Below, one piece after another: positions 1 through 7,165 of a stretch of DNA of 31,003 bases; position 1 is the stretch's first letter; each line of letters begins with the position of its first letter. The notes under the pieces were generated by a model that did not search any database, was not told where the DNA came from, and saw only the letters and a program-made list of their open reading frames with translations. The stretch is from IMG/VR virus record IMGVR_UViG_3300035698_001676, positions 1-31,003 of that record; one strand, written 5' to 3'. The position numbers were made by a program, and so were the translations under genes. The stretch comes from a virus.

Positions 1-173
1 GTAGCTACCCAAATCTTATCATCAGTGGATATTTCTGCCACATCCAAAAGCTTTAAGCATTGGGGAATTGTGCGGCCCTTCTTGAAATACTTCTTTATTT
101 GTTCCTCGTGGCCGGGACAAGGTTTTTTTGCAAGTACCATTTTAGCTGTTATTTTCTTCATTTTCGTACTCAT
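1..173 (-). CDS. hypothetical small phage protein, partial (runs off left edge)
   Basis: An open minus-strand frame starts at the ATG complementary to 171-173 and runs to the window edge with no stop (57 codons seen). The ATG overlaps the TGA of the upstream gene by one base (TGATG), which implies translational coupling. The visible protein begins MSTKMKKITAKMVLAKKPCP, followed by a basic stretch with YFKKG and, near residue 50, a STDDKIWVA segment. This layout (a start like 'MVLAKKPC' followed later by 'DKIWV') reminds me of an uncharacterised family of small phage proteins in accessory regions; that is memory, not a search. No function can be assigned. Coding is supported by the coupled start and the open frame. 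Confidence 0.6.
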   Translation of the reverse strand, partial: MSTKMKKITAKMVLAKKPCPGHEEQIKKYFKKGRTIPQCLKLLDVAEISTDDKIWVA

Positions 174-505
174 CAATCCTCACTTTCTAAGGCTTTTTCT
201 GCGGCCTTAATGGTTGTTTCGGGAATAACCACCTCAAGCTTCTCGCCGATGGCCTTTATAAGCTCGTTCTGTCGCCGTACAAGCCCTTTAAGTGTGGTGG
301 CGGTACTTTCCAGCATGTTCTGGTGTACGAAGCCCATGAGAGCCTGCTGCATAGTTGGATAGAAGGCATAAGGCACAAGGTAAACGTCACCTTTTTTCCG
401 CTTGGACTTACCCTTGCCGTCAGACTGGGCTATCCTCTTCTCGTTCAGGATGATATTGTGAGCGTCAGATGTAATCACAATCTTGTCCGTTAGTTCTATT
501 TTCAT
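173..505 (-). CDS. hypothetical phage protein, 110 aa
   Basis: The frame is open further upstream, but the ATG at 505 is the better start: on the minus strand it is preceded by AGGAG seven bases away, and the protein then begins MKIELTDKIVI. There is a strongly basic patch near residues 30-38 (GKGKSKRKKGD), then a VYLVPYAFYPTMQQAL segment and a predicted helical C-terminal half rich in Leu, Lys and Glu, ending ALESED. It has no signal peptide or membrane segment. It is the first gene of a two-gene minus-strand unit with the partial gene at the left edge, coupled through TGATG. It resembles small uncharacterised phage proteins of accessory regions (DUF5405-like, from memory). No biochemical role is visible. 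Confidence 0.7.
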   Translation of the reverse strand: MKIELTDKIVITSDAHNIILNEKRIAQSDGKGKSKRKKGDVYLVPYAFYPTMQQALMGFVHQNMLESTATTLKGLVRRQNELIKAIGEKLEVVIPETTIKAAEKALESED

Positions 506-543
506 TATCAATCTCCTGAAATTAAACTCGTTCAACTGCCCTA

Positions 544-572
544 AGTCTAATCAACTTATCGACCATGTGCAA
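544..572 (-). promoter_or_regulatory. putative sigma70-type promoter for the left minus-strand genes
   Basis: On the minus strand TTGCAC and TAGACT are separated by 17 bases, about 40 bases upstream of the ATG at 505. The stretch beyond it (573-600) is AT-rich. Position and spacing fit, but both boxes are imperfect. Confidence 0.35.
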
Positions 573-679
573 GTAAATAATTAATAAATTTTATAATTGC
601 AGGGCGAAATAGGGCTTAACTACAGGCTGGGCAAGGGCTTAAGTAGGTGAAAAAAACTTTCAAATAGAGCAGAATTAGT

Positions 680-707
680 TTGCTTTTGGTTCTACGTGGT
701 GTATACT
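680..707 (+). promoter_or_regulatory. putative sigma70-type promoter upstream of the small gene at 813
   Basis: TTGCTT and TATACT are separated by 16 bases. The -10 box is good and the -35 box is half-consensus. The gene-free 536-812 interval separates divergent genes, so a promoter on each strand is expected. An A-rich leader follows (727-750). Confidence 0.4.
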
Positions 708-812
708 TTGGGTATGTTCAAGGGCGAAAAAAAAGTTTCGTTAAAAAAAGGATTTAAGGGTTGCAATATGAAAAATGTATGATAAAATAAGAGGGGCTAA
801 GGAGTAATACTT

Positions 813-1046
813 TTGAATGGAGTCAAAATGTCAGCCTTACATAAAATAAAAAAGTGGGACACATACAACGGATCGCCTTTAGTTGATAGCGGCGCCGAAT
901 GCGATACAGGCTTCCAAGTCATTCCGACAGGGAAGGATTACATAGATTTCGAGCGTACAAGATCATTTCAAGAGGCCTTCCCATTCGGAGAGATATACTT
1001 AGCTAAGAATTCATTCTCGCAAACGCGGGAAACAGACATAATTTGA
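813..1046 (+). CDS. hypothetical protein, about 72-77 aa
   Basis: This is a small plus-strand reading frame. Two starts are possible: TTG at 813, eight bases after GGAG (801-804), or ATG at 828, five bases after a second GGAG (819-822). The product is hydrophilic with a KIKKWDTYNG start, one Cys, and an aromatic/acidic middle (DYIDFERTRSF). I recognise no domain. After the TGA the same frame stays open for another 22 codons (to 1115) with Trp-rich, protein-like composition, so this may be the intact start of a formerly longer gene. It stands alone between divergent minus-strand genes and a gene-free stretch. Confidence 0.45.
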   Translation: MNGVKMSALHKIKKWDTYNGSPLVDSGAECDTGFQVIPTGKDYIDFERTRSFQEAFPFGEIYLAKNSFSQTRETDII

Positions 1047-1065
1047 AGTAACGGGGTGCGGTGGT

Positions 1066-1089
1066 CTTGGCCTAATATTTTAGACCAAG
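1066..1089 (+). terminator. hairpin after the small gene, possible terminator
   Basis: CTTGG C CTAA (loop TATT) TTAG A CCAAG forms a 9-bp stem with one C/A mismatch, 20 bases after the TGA at 1046. There is no following T-run, so it could be a processing site, a weak terminator or chance. Confidence 0.25.
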
Positions 1090-1275
1090 CAGCCAGCCCA
1101 GCAGTTGACAATTGAATAAGCAAAGCAGTGTTCTGTGGTAAAAAAAGCTAATCCGGCACATGGACAAATGACGTGCAGATGTCGCCACGACGGGGAAAAC
1201 TCAGCCCTATAGATGGCGTGTCAAGTAGAACAGCAGGCGTATTCCGATACTACCCTTGTGTTACGGATGTGAGCA

Positions 1276-1303
1276 TTGAGTAAATATATGCTCTGGTTAT
1301 AAT
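1276..1303 (+). promoter_or_regulatory. putative sigma70-type promoter for the HNH gene
   Basis: TTGAGT and a perfect TATAAT are separated by 16 bases, giving a leader of about 210 bases before the proposed CTG start at 1519. It is the best -10 box in the left part of the window. Confidence 0.5.
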
Positions 1304-1518
1304 GTATTAAGCTTCGCCTTACTGCCAGCATGTTGCTTCCAGGCTTACGCCTGTAGAAACTCTGCTTTTCTATAATTAAGTAATTCTGGCTGAACCATAC
1401 TAAGTCAGTTAGGTATCATTAACATTAAGTCCCACCCTTTTATGGGGGTATAGAGATTGAGCAAAAGGCATAATTTATAAACTGTAGATAGCAATTAGTT
1501 CTTTGATAAGGCGTTAAG

Positions 1519-2187
1519 CTGAAAACAAAAATCAAACAACCTAAAATCTGTGTTCAATGCGGGGCGGTTTTCACGCCCGATTACGCTGGGCATAAATACT
1601 GTTCGGACGAATGCCGCGCCCTGATGATACGAGTATATCGCAGGGTATACAAAAAGAAACACAGGGCCAGAGTAGCATTAGAGGACGCAAAATGGCTTTC
1701 GGAATATCACAAGAAACACCCCGAGCGAATGAGGGCGGCGGTAGACAAATATCAGGCCGCTAATAGAGATAAAGTTAACGAGCAGGGTAGGTTGTGGCGA
1801 AAAAACAACCCTGAAAAATTTAGTGCCTGTGCTAAGGCTTGTTATGAAAAAAGAGGTCTAAGGCCAGAGGTTGGAATGCAGCGCAGGCTGTCCGGCCGGA
1901 TACGCCACGGTCTTGTTAGGGGCAAAAACGGCCAGAAAACAATAGATATACTCGGCTATAGCATGGACGACCTCAAACATCATTTAGAGGCTCTTTTCGT
2001 GGGCGGTATGTCTTGGGATAGATTTGACGAAATACATATAGACCATATTATCCCTGTCAGTTTTTTTAAGTTTGATAGCGTAGATGATGTGGAATTTAAG
2101 ATGTGTTGGCGGCTTGAAAACCTCCAACCTCTTTGGGCGGCTGACAATATAAGAAAAGGCAATAAGATTTTGGCAATGTCGGCCTAA
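1519..2187 (+). CDS. HNH endonuclease with N-terminal zinc ribbon, probable CTG start
   Basis: The first ATG in this frame is at 1624, but 35 open codons lie upstream and encode a clean zinc ribbon: CVQC (residues 11-14) and CSDEC (28-32) from a start at CTG 1519. Upstream of that CTG are AAGG seven bases away and an in-frame TAA at 1507. The middle (about residues 40-110) is Lys/Arg-rich and helical, as in phage HNH proteins that carry repeats of the 'YHKKHPER...NRDKVNEQ' type. The nuclease core follows at about 173-217: IHIDHIIPVSFF, then NLQPLWAADN and RKGNK, which supplies the D-H, N and final metal/active-site positions. Its role may be homing (a selfish nicking or cleaving enzyme). HNH proteins near terminase genes can also assist DNA packaging, and the small terminase gene is about 1.1 kb downstream. 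The domain call is firm; the start and the role are inference. Confidence 0.85.
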   Translation: MKTKIKQPKICVQCGAVFTPDYAGHKYCSDECRALMIRVYRRVYKKKHRARVALEDAKWLSEYHKKHPERMRAAVDKYQAANRDKVNEQGRLWRKNNPEKFSACAKACYEKRGLRPEVGMQRRLSGRIRHGLVRGKNGQKTIDILGYSMDDLKHHLEALFVGGMSWDRFDEIHIDHIIPVSFFKFDSVDDVEFKMCWRLENLQPLWAADNIRKGNKILAMSA

Positions 2188-2237
2188 CTAAATAGTTGCT
2201 CTTGCACGAAAAAATTTCATAGGGTCTATAAAATAAT

Positions 2238-2264
2238 CCCTCAGCGGCGGGATGCCGCTTTGGG
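2238..2264. terminator. bidirectional hairpin between convergent genes
   Basis: AGCGGC-GGGAT-GCCGCT is a perfect 6-bp stem, extended by CCC/GGG across a 2-base internal loop. It lies 50 bases after the HNH stop and 80 bases after the end of the minus-strand remnant. Read on the minus strand it is followed by the T-rich ATTATTTTATA, which fits an intrinsic terminator for the minus-strand genes. Confidence 0.45.
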
Positions 2265-2342
2265 GCTGTAGCGTGTGTAATTTGCTCAAAATCAAGCCCT
2301 GAGGTCGATTCTAAGCGGCTATAATTCTTTTTTAGTAGTATG

Positions 2343-2492
2343 CTATGCCTGTTTTTCAGCTTTAGTGATAGCTTGCTCAATCTGCATGATGTGTATTCCG
2401 CCAATTTCCGGAGGTGCATAAGTATGGATCAAGTTAAGGCAGTCTTTGCAGGCATCCACCAAGTAATCTCGGACGGCTTCAACAAAAAAAGT
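2343..2492 (-). pseudogene. C-terminal remnant of an Ea22/Ead-like phage accessory protein
   Basis: On the minus strand a 49-codon open frame ends in TAG (2343-2345) and reads as the tail of a phage protein: VEAVRDYLVDACKDC, then APPEIGGIHIMQIEQ, then AITKAEKQA. No credible start or ribosome-binding site lies before it; the frame begins after a TAA and a run of seven T on that strand. It lies directly downstream of the minus-strand gene at 2514-3005, which ends in a similar helix (AETAIAKATKAE). The simplest reading is the leftover C-terminus of a paralogue or an alternative 3' end left by recombination. A translated short product from TTG (2462) is possible but unsupported. Confidence 0.5.
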
Positions 2493-2513
2493 TTAATTTC
2501 GTTTATATCGTCA

Positions 2514-3005
2514 CTATTCCGCTTTAGTAGCTTTGGCGATAGCGGTTTCGGCAATTCTGCAACTTTCGGCCTGCTCGTAGTTGGGTATTTCGAGCAAAGC
2601 AACTTCCAGAACCAGCCTCAACGCATCCAGAAGAACGGGCGAGGCGGCTATGAGGTTAGCGTTTTCTTGTTCGGCAGCTATGGCGTTGTCAAGGCCACAA
2701 GTACATATATCGCCATCGGTCAGGCGGCCGAATATTTCGATATTGCAGTTCCATTTGTGCTTGCCATATTTCCGCAAAGCTGTTTCTTGTTCCATTGTAA
2801 AGCTCCTTAAATAAGTTATAGTTTCAAATGGTGTATCAATTACCCTTTTAAGCGTTTCAACTAAGCCGTACATCGTTTTATCGCCCCATGCAGTATCAAC
2901 GCGGCCTTTTCCGTTACGCTTTAGGCCCAGCAGCAACGCTATGTATCGGCCTTTTTCTTCTTGAGATACAACATTATCTTTAACCATTTGCGTTTTAGTT
3001 TCCAT
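2514..3005 (-). CDS. Ea22/Ead-like phage accessory protein, 163 aa
   Basis: Residues about 88-120 contain CNIEIFGRLTDGDICTCGLD, then ENANLIAASPVLLDALRLVL. The CTCGLD motif and the 'NA.LIAA.P.LL.AL' helix are the recurrent signature of small uncharacterised proteins in phage accessory regions; this is recalled from the family, no search was run. It ends with an Ala/Lys-rich helix (AETAIAKATKAE). The start ATG at 3005 has a GTGAG-like ribosome-binding site. It is probably transcribed from the minus promoter at 3157-3185 together with a tiny upstream frame. The function of such proteins is unknown; they are mosaic and often recombine at the conserved helix, which fits the remnant found immediately downstream. 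Confidence 0.75.
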   Translation of the reverse strand: METKTQMVKDNVVSQEEKGRYIALLLGLKRNGKGRVDTAWGDKTMYGLVETLKRVIDTPFETITYLRSFTMEQETALRKYGKHKWNCNIEIFGRLTDGDICTCGLDNAIAAEQENANLIAASPVLLDALRLVLEVALLEIPNYEQAESCRIAETAIAKATKAE

Positions 3006-3047
3006 AACGTTCTCACTTTCCAGCCTTGCGGCTCAATTTATAAATAA

Positions 3048-3119
3048 TCAAACTCGTTTCTCGAAAATCGCGGAAATCTTGGTATCATACTCGTTTTCAA
3101 TAGCGTTATAAGTTTTCAT
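3048..3119 (-). CDS. possible 23-aa microprotein or leader peptide
   Basis: On the minus strand ATG at 3119 is preceded by AAGGA eight bases away and encodes 23 residues (MKTYNAIENEYDTKISAIFE, then KRV). It lies between the minus promoter at 3157-3185 and the 163-aa gene, so it would be the first frame on that transcript. It is short and unrecognised, and chance is a real possibility. Confidence 0.3.
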   Translation of the reverse strand: MKTYNAIENEYDTKISAIFEKRV

Positions 3120-3156
3120 AGTCATAATCCTTAATAGGCACAATTGCCATATGTAT

Positions 3157-3185
3157 AGTATCGGCTATCGAGCCCAATAAGTCAA
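3157..3185 (-). promoter_or_regulatory. putative sigma70-type promoter for the minus-strand gene at 2514-3005
   Basis: TTGACT and GATACT are separated by 17 bases on the minus strand, upstream of the minus-strand gene and divergent from the small terminase gene. Both boxes are close to consensus and the spacing is ideal. Confidence 0.5.
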
Positions 3186-3283
3186 CAACAAAATAATGGA
3201 ATAATGAATAAACTTATAGACCCTACGAAATAAAGCTAAAAACGAACATTTAACTAAATACAGATAAGATGGGCAAGGACGAT

Positions 3284-3766
3284 ATGCCAAGTATAAAAGA
3301 CGAAAGCACAGTAAATAAGATCGCAGAAGTGTTTTGCGGAGAAGGTAAGCGATGTAAAGCCGAAACACTGCGAATAGTGGGGTACAAGCCAAGTTACTGC
3401 AATAACCACGGCACGGGCATCGTATATACTAACAACAGGGTGATTAAAGCTATTGCTGCTATAGATGCCAAAACAAGCAAGAAATGCGAGTACAACAGAG
3501 ATATAAACATCTCAACTCTCCTCTCCGACCACGCCCGCCTGCTTGAAGCAGCCAATTCCGGCAATGTCCAAGCGATCCAAGCCCGTACAGCTATTAGTCG
3601 GGAGTTGAACGCAAGCACTGGCCAGCATTCAACCACGCTACATACAGATGATGCCACGGGTACGGAGCACAAGACTGGTAAGGACGAGATAGCCTTCCTT
3701 GAGGCCAGGCTCAAGCGGCTCAAGCGAATGGCGAGCCTGCCCGATGCAATAGAGCGTGCAGTATAG
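3284..3766 (+). CDS. terS: terminase small subunit
   Basis: This is the DNA-recognition subunit of the packaging motor, which binds the packaging-start site and hands DNA to the large subunit. The N-terminal third carries a helix-turn-helix-like pattern typical of small terminases: AETLRIVGYKPSYCNNHG, then NNRVIKAIAAIDAK, equivalent to 'A...AGY....A...G......V..AI..I'. The later SDHARLLEAANSGNVQAIQA segment is like the helical 'H.RLL..A...GD...A' segment of such proteins, and the tail is basic and helical. ATG 3284 is preferred over ATG 3269 because AAGGA lies just before it, while nothing precedes 3269. It opens the plus-strand structural block. The large subunit is not next to it but near 27963, which is unusual. 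Assignment is by pattern recognition. Confidence 0.75.
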   Translation: MPSIKDESTVNKIAEVFCGEGKRCKAETLRIVGYKPSYCNNHGTGIVYTNNRVIKAIAAIDAKTSKKCEYNRDINISTLLSDHARLLEAANSGNVQAIQARTAISRELNASTGQHSTTLHTDDATGTEHKTGKDEIAFLEARLKRLKRMASLPDAIERAV

Positions 3767-3879
3767 GCATAGACGAGCAACAGGTAGGCGCCAGTGTGTT
3801 AACTATCGCAATGAGTACTATGGGGCGGGTAAGGCATGGCAAGGCCGTGACGGGGCTGTGAGGCCGACCCCCGAACAAT

Positions 3880-3911
3880 AGGGTGGTAGAGGGTATATAT
3901 GATAACACCCT
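3880..3911. other. inverted repeat in the 234-base gap after the small terminase gene
   Basis: AGGGTG (3880-3885) and CACCCT (3906-3911) bracket 20 AT-rich bases (GTATATATGATAA inside). The G/C-rich stretch before it (3840-3873) can also fold. This spot, between the small terminase gene and the virion genes, is a reasonable place for a transcription signal or packaging-recognition site, but nothing in the sequence decides between them. Confidence 0.25.
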
Positions 3912-4000
3912 TCACACTACAGCGCCTTGATTTTGCCTATGCCCTAAGTTCCAAAAAAATATTTTCAGTTTTCTGAGCAATGTTAAGATAGGCAACCATT

Positions 4001-4516
4001 ATGGGAATGCAGCATACAATACAGGCCAGTTACGAGAAGGTTAGAAGCGGTTTTGTTACCTCAGATGACACGGTCTTGGACGGGATTACGTCTGGCCTAA
4101 CTTACAAGTCTTCTGACCGCCCTGCCTCTGAATGCTGGGAATCCGGCCCTGCCGTTGGTGCTAACACTGTACTTTTCATAGGCAACGGTGCGGAAAACAC
4201 CACATTTAGTTGGAAGATGTACGGATATCGGACTGCTGCTGAGGATGGCGTTGGTCCTGCCGAGATAATTGCTGAAGGCACTGGAATAATGGGAACTGCC
4301 TTGGCCGAGGTTGGTACACGGTACGCAGATACTGTGGTAATCACAAATCCTGGCAGCTGGTTGGACGTTCCAGTGGCCATAGACAGCGGAAATGATAGAA
4401 TATGCAAGGTTTGTTACGACTTTTGCGGATTTAAATATTTATACACAGAGTTCACGAATATTGGCGGTGGTGGCGGCGAAGTCACATCCATTCAGGCTTA
4501 CGTAGCCTATTTTTAG
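4001..4516 (+). CDS. hypothetical virion-region protein, 171 aa
   Basis: The protein is Gly/Thr/Ala/Val-rich with alternating hydrophobic residues typical of beta-strands, few charges, no signal peptide and no transmembrane helix. It has a short Cys-containing stretch (CKVCYDFCGF, about residues 130-140) and a Gly run (GGGGGE) before a final strand ending AYVAYF. I recognise no family. It lies between the small terminase and the portal, nine bases before the next small beta-rich gene, whose ribosome-binding site AGGGGA starts inside the TAG stop of this one. A minor capsid/decoration role is an inference from composition and place. Confidence 0.6.
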   Translation: MGMQHTIQASYEKVRSGFVTSDDTVLDGITSGLTYKSSDRPASECWESGPAVGANTVLFIGNGAENTTFSWKMYGYRTAAEDGVGPAEIIAEGTGIMGTALAEVGTRYADTVVITNPGSWLDVPVAIDSGNDRICKVCYDFCGFKYLYTEFTNIGGGGGEVTSIQAYVAYF

Positions 4517-4525
4517 GGGATTATT

Positions 4526-4954
4526 ATGGCAAGTGGTGATGTATCGGGTTGTCTTGAAGTTAGTTTGGGATACGGGAATTTACTTAGATTTGATAGCGGA
4601 AAGTTTGGGATAGAATTTGACAGCACCGGTGGAATTGACGAAAGGGTTTGGGGAAAAGACCCAACTGCTGACGTAACTGCACAGGCTTTTTACCTTGAAT
4701 GTGTCCATCTTTCATCTGGTGACTCATCTGGTGGAACCGTGTCGCTAACTGATGGTTCTGGTGGCGCTAAGATAGTTACTTTACAGAGTGGTGATGCTTC
4801 CTATAGTGGCGGATTAAGCCAGAGTTGGGACTTTCGTGGTGATCCGCTGAGATGCCTTACGGCCGAAAGCACACAATCAGTGTGCATGAGTTCCACTGTA
4901 AACGGACTTTGCGGTGGATTTATTAAGGGTTATTGGGGGCCGGCAGGACTATAA
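4526..4954 (+). CDS. hypothetical beta-rich virion-region protein, 142 aa
   Basis: The start ATG has AGGGGA upstream. The product is Ser/Gly/Thr-rich with repeated short strand-like segments (SSGGTVSLTDGSGGAKIVTL) and a Cys-containing C-terminal third. The compact, low-charge composition is like phage decoration or neck proteins, but no family is recognised. Its TAA overlaps the ATG of the portal gene (TAATG at 4952-4956), so the two are translationally coupled. This suggests it is made with the portal, perhaps as a minor head component. Confidence 0.6.
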   Translation: MASGDVSGCLEVSLGYGNLLRFDSGKFGIEFDSTGGIDERVWGKDPTADVTAQAFYLECVHLSSGDSSGGTVSLTDGSGGAKIVTLQSGDASYSGGLSQSWDFRGDPLRCLTAESTQSVCMSSTVNGLCGGFIKGYWGPAGL

Positions 4955-7068
4955 TGATAGATGGATCTTTCATAGCAATGATTAAGGCCAAAGAAGACTC
5001 TGGCATGAATAAGACAAAGGATTGGGTATCCATGTGGCAGGAATCGCTCAGGTACTTTTTCGGCGACCAGCTTCATCATAAGAAAGAGCATAAGGAATGG
5101 GATTGGATTGTAATTAACTACATCTGGCCATCTGCTATGCAGGAGATAGCCAAGTTAAGCAAGAACTTCTCTGACATAAACGCTCTTCCGTGGGAAGAAA
5201 CAGACGCCGAAGCTGCCGAGGCATGGCAGAATATACTCCAATGGCAGTGGGAGAAGGGCCTTAATAACAACACTGGCATGCGTCTTGAGCAGATAATGGC
5301 CATACTTTGCGGCAAAATATTCGGCTATAGAGTCAGTAAGATATTCTGGGATGAGAAATGCTATTGGGACGACGATCAGAAGAAGTGGATGGGCGATGTT
5401 AAGCATAGACTGTGGCATCCCGCCGAGTTCTGGGCATCTGATAACGAGAAGATAGAGGAAGGTGACTGCGGTACTGTCCGATACGTAGAGGCTGAGTGGG
5501 CGATGTCGAGATGGCCTAGGTATAAGAAAGAGATTGAGTTAAAGGCAAGTTCCTATAAAGACCTTGCATCTGCTGGCGGGAATACAATCCGCGGTCAGCT
5601 TGCTTCTGCCGGTACATATCCGTCAGAGGGAAAGGGCGGCATAGATGCAGGAATAGGAACTTCACACAACCAGCTTCTTGACAGGATTATGAACTCTGAC
5701 AAGATGACTAACCAGACAGGTGACGACGATAGGAAGTTCGTAGAGTTAAGTGAGTGCTATTTCAAAGACTATGTAGAAGTAAAGCAAAAAGAAGAACGAG
5801 ATAGCACGGCAGAAGAGATGATGGCTAGTGGCGAGATTTACGCCCAAGGGGGGTTATTTTATGGCAAGGACGGTAAGGAGTTTCCGCAAGAAGATTGGCC
5901 TAAAATAACAATTAGAGAATGGAGCGAGCCTAAGTATCCATTTGGCCGCTATGTACTTCACATTGACGACCTTATCTTGAACCCAAAGGAAGAAGACCAG
6001 AGATACCCATACAAGCAATGGCCGTTCATTGTAACCCCTCACTACATGCTCCCGTTTATGTGGCAGGGCATTAATGGAGTTACGCTATATAAGAACGTAC
6101 AGGACATGATAAACGTCACGGTCAGCCACTTGACTAACAATATGAAGATGTTTGGCGACCCTAAGATAATCGTTGAGAAGGGTGCGATAGATACACCGCC
6201 TGGCAGGCACAAGGAGCACTTTAGAATCGGCAAGTCTGCTGGTTCTATCATCCGAGTTGTTAAGGGTGCTATAAGTGGAAATAGGGTAAAGATTGTAGAC
6301 CCAGTAACTCCATCGGCATCTGCCTTGCAGCTATACGGCCTGTTTACGCAAGAGTTCAAGAACCTCATAGGGTTGCAGGATGTAGCACAGGGCAAGGGCG
6401 GCCAGAACATGACCGCTACCGAATCCTCATATCTTGCAATTTCATCTCACGATAGAATAGCTTTACAGAACGTATACGAAACCGAATGGGTTCGTAGATG
6501 CTGTTCTCTTATTGCGGAGATATGCCAAAATAACTATGAGCCTGAACGGTGGGTACGGATTATTGGCGAGGATAAGAGTCCTGGCGTAATGCAGATTACT
6601 CAGCAGATGAGTCAGGTTAAGTTCGATATTGACATACAGCCGTCACCTGCGATACCACTTGACGCAGAGAGAAGGACTGGAAAGCTAATGAAGGCTTATG
6701 AATTACTTAGCGGTCCACCTAATCCAATGCTACCGGCGATACTAAAGGACTTGGAGGTTCCTAACTGGAGCAAGCTCTTGCAGGAGCATGGCATCTGGCA
6801 GGAGTATATGAAGTTCCAGCAGTTATACACAGCCGTTGCGGATGGCAAGATAAGCCCAGACGAGGGCGTTAGAATGTTAATAGAGGCTATCCAGCAGAAG
6901 GTTGGTAACAGTCTTAAACTTAAACAGAGGGACAATAAAGATGACAAGGGTACAGAAATCAAAACCGAGATTAAGCATGAAAAGAAAACCGACACCTCAA
7001 CTGATAGTCAAGTCCAAACCATTACCGAAACCAGACCCTCGGAAGATTCTGGAGGACAAGATAGATAA
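4954..7068 (+). CDS. portal protein (head-tail connector), 704 aa
   Basis: It would form the dodecameric portal ring at one capsid vertex, through which DNA is packaged and ejected. Length, position (before scaffold and capsid) and sequence fit a large podoviral portal: a Trp-rich N-terminal region (WQESLRYFFGDQL, then IWPSAMQEIAKLSKNFSDI), a central part with YKNVQDMINVTVSHLTNNMK, and the stem/wing pattern GQNMTATESSYLAISSHDRI followed by ETEWVRRCCSLIAEICQNN near residues 480-525. The C-terminal 60 residues are Lys/Glu/Thr/Asp-rich and low-complexity. ATG 4954 overlaps the previous stop and is preferred to the in-frame TTG at 4933. The last 128 bases also encode the start of a second gene in another frame. 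The portal call is strong; whether it is closer to the P22 or T7 type cannot be settled here. Confidence 0.85.
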   Translation: MIDGSFIAMIKAKEDSGMNKTKDWVSMWQESLRYFFGDQLHHKKEHKEWDWIVINYIWPSAMQEIAKLSKNFSDINALPWEETDAEAAEAWQNILQWQWEKGLNNNTGMRLEQIMAILCGKIFGYRVSKIFWDEKCYWDDDQKKWMGDVKHRLWHPAEFWASDNEKIEEGDCGTVRYVEAEWAMSRWPRYKKEIELKASSYKDLASAGGNTIRGQLASAGTYPSEGKGGIDAGIGTSHNQLLDRIMNSDKMTNQTGDDDRKFVELSECYFKDYVEVKQKEERDSTAEEMMASGEIYAQGGLFYGKDGKEFPQEDWPKITIREWSEPKYPFGRYVLHIDDLILNPKEEDQRYPYKQWPFIVTPHYMLPFMWQGINGVTLYKNVQDMINVTVSHLTNNMKMFGDPKIIVEKGAIDTPPGRHKEHFRIGKSAGSIIRVVKGAISGNRVKIVDPVTPSASALQLYGLFTQEFKNLIGLQDVAQGKGGQNMTATESSYLAISSHDRIALQNVYETEWVRRCCSLIAEICQNNYEPERWVRIIGEDKSPGVMQITQQMSQVKFDIDIQPSPAIPLDAERRTGKLMKAYELLSGPPNPMLPAILKDLEVPNWSKLLQEHGIWQEYMKFQQLYTAVADGKISPDEGVRMLIEAIQQKVGNSLKLKQRDNKDDKGTEIKTEIKHEKKTDTSTDSQVQTITETRPSEDSGGQDR

Positions 7069-7165
7069 TGCTATGGAGGACTTGCAGAACACGCAGGGTG
7101 GTCCGGCAAGTAGCAAAGCAAAACAAAGAATACAAGCTTTAAGAGTACAGCTTGAGCAACTATAG
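6941..7165 (+). CDS. small basic/coiled-coil protein overprinted on the portal 3' end, 74 aa
   Basis: ATG 6941 follows GAGGGA at a spacing of about nine bases and opens a frame overlapping the portal gene by 128 bases in another phase. Residues 1-40 (inside the overlap) are Lys/Pro/Arg-rich. The part beyond the portal stop (about 43-74) is a regular amphipathic helix, KILEDKIDNAMEDLQNT, then KQRIQALRVQLEQL. The helix outside the overlap looks like genuine coding sequence, which argues the frame is real. A later start at ATG 6977 is possible. Lying between portal and scaffold, it could be a small scaffold/portal assembly factor; that is speculation. Confidence 0.5.
   Translation: MTRVQKSKPRLSMKRKPTPQLIVKSKPLPKPDPRKILEDKIDNAMEDLQNTQGGPASSKAKQRIQALRVQLEQL

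Larger units (their letters stand above)
1047..1518 (+). other. gene-free stretch of about 470 bases
   Basis: No convincing intact gene was found on either strand. It contains a hairpin at 1066-1089, a possible promoter at 1276-1303 and a perfect 5-bp hairpin CAGGC-TTAC-GCCTG at 1340-1353 in what would be the leader of the HNH gene. Two short frames look mildly protein-like: 1047-1115, in frame with the preceding gene, and roughly 1159-1282, ending TGA/TAA without a credible start. They may be decayed coding sequence. Because an HNH endonuclease follows, I looked for group I intron core motifs and did not find a coherent set. Confidence 0.5.

Noticed and set aside
1047-1518. Group I intron associated with the HNH gene
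   Set aside because: An isolated ACGGGGAAAAC resembles a P element, but partner Q, R and S motifs in the right order are not found, and no split gene flanks it.
2096-2419. 107-codon minus-strand frame
   Set aside because: It overlaps the HNH core at its left end and the remnant at its right end in another frame, and its composition is not protein-like.
2340-2810. 156-codon plus-strand frame
   Set aside because: It lies opposite the remnant and the accessory gene at 2514-3005, whose motifs (CTCGLD, NANLIAASPVLL) are recognisable; the plus frame has no family features or good ribosome-binding site.
3394-3780. 128-codon minus-strand frame
   Set aside because: It is antisense to the small terminase gene, which has recognisable motifs.
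3962-3989. Promoter TTTTCA-16-TAAGAT before the gene at 4001
   Set aside because: It would place the transcript start only a few bases from the ATG, excluding a ribosome-binding site.
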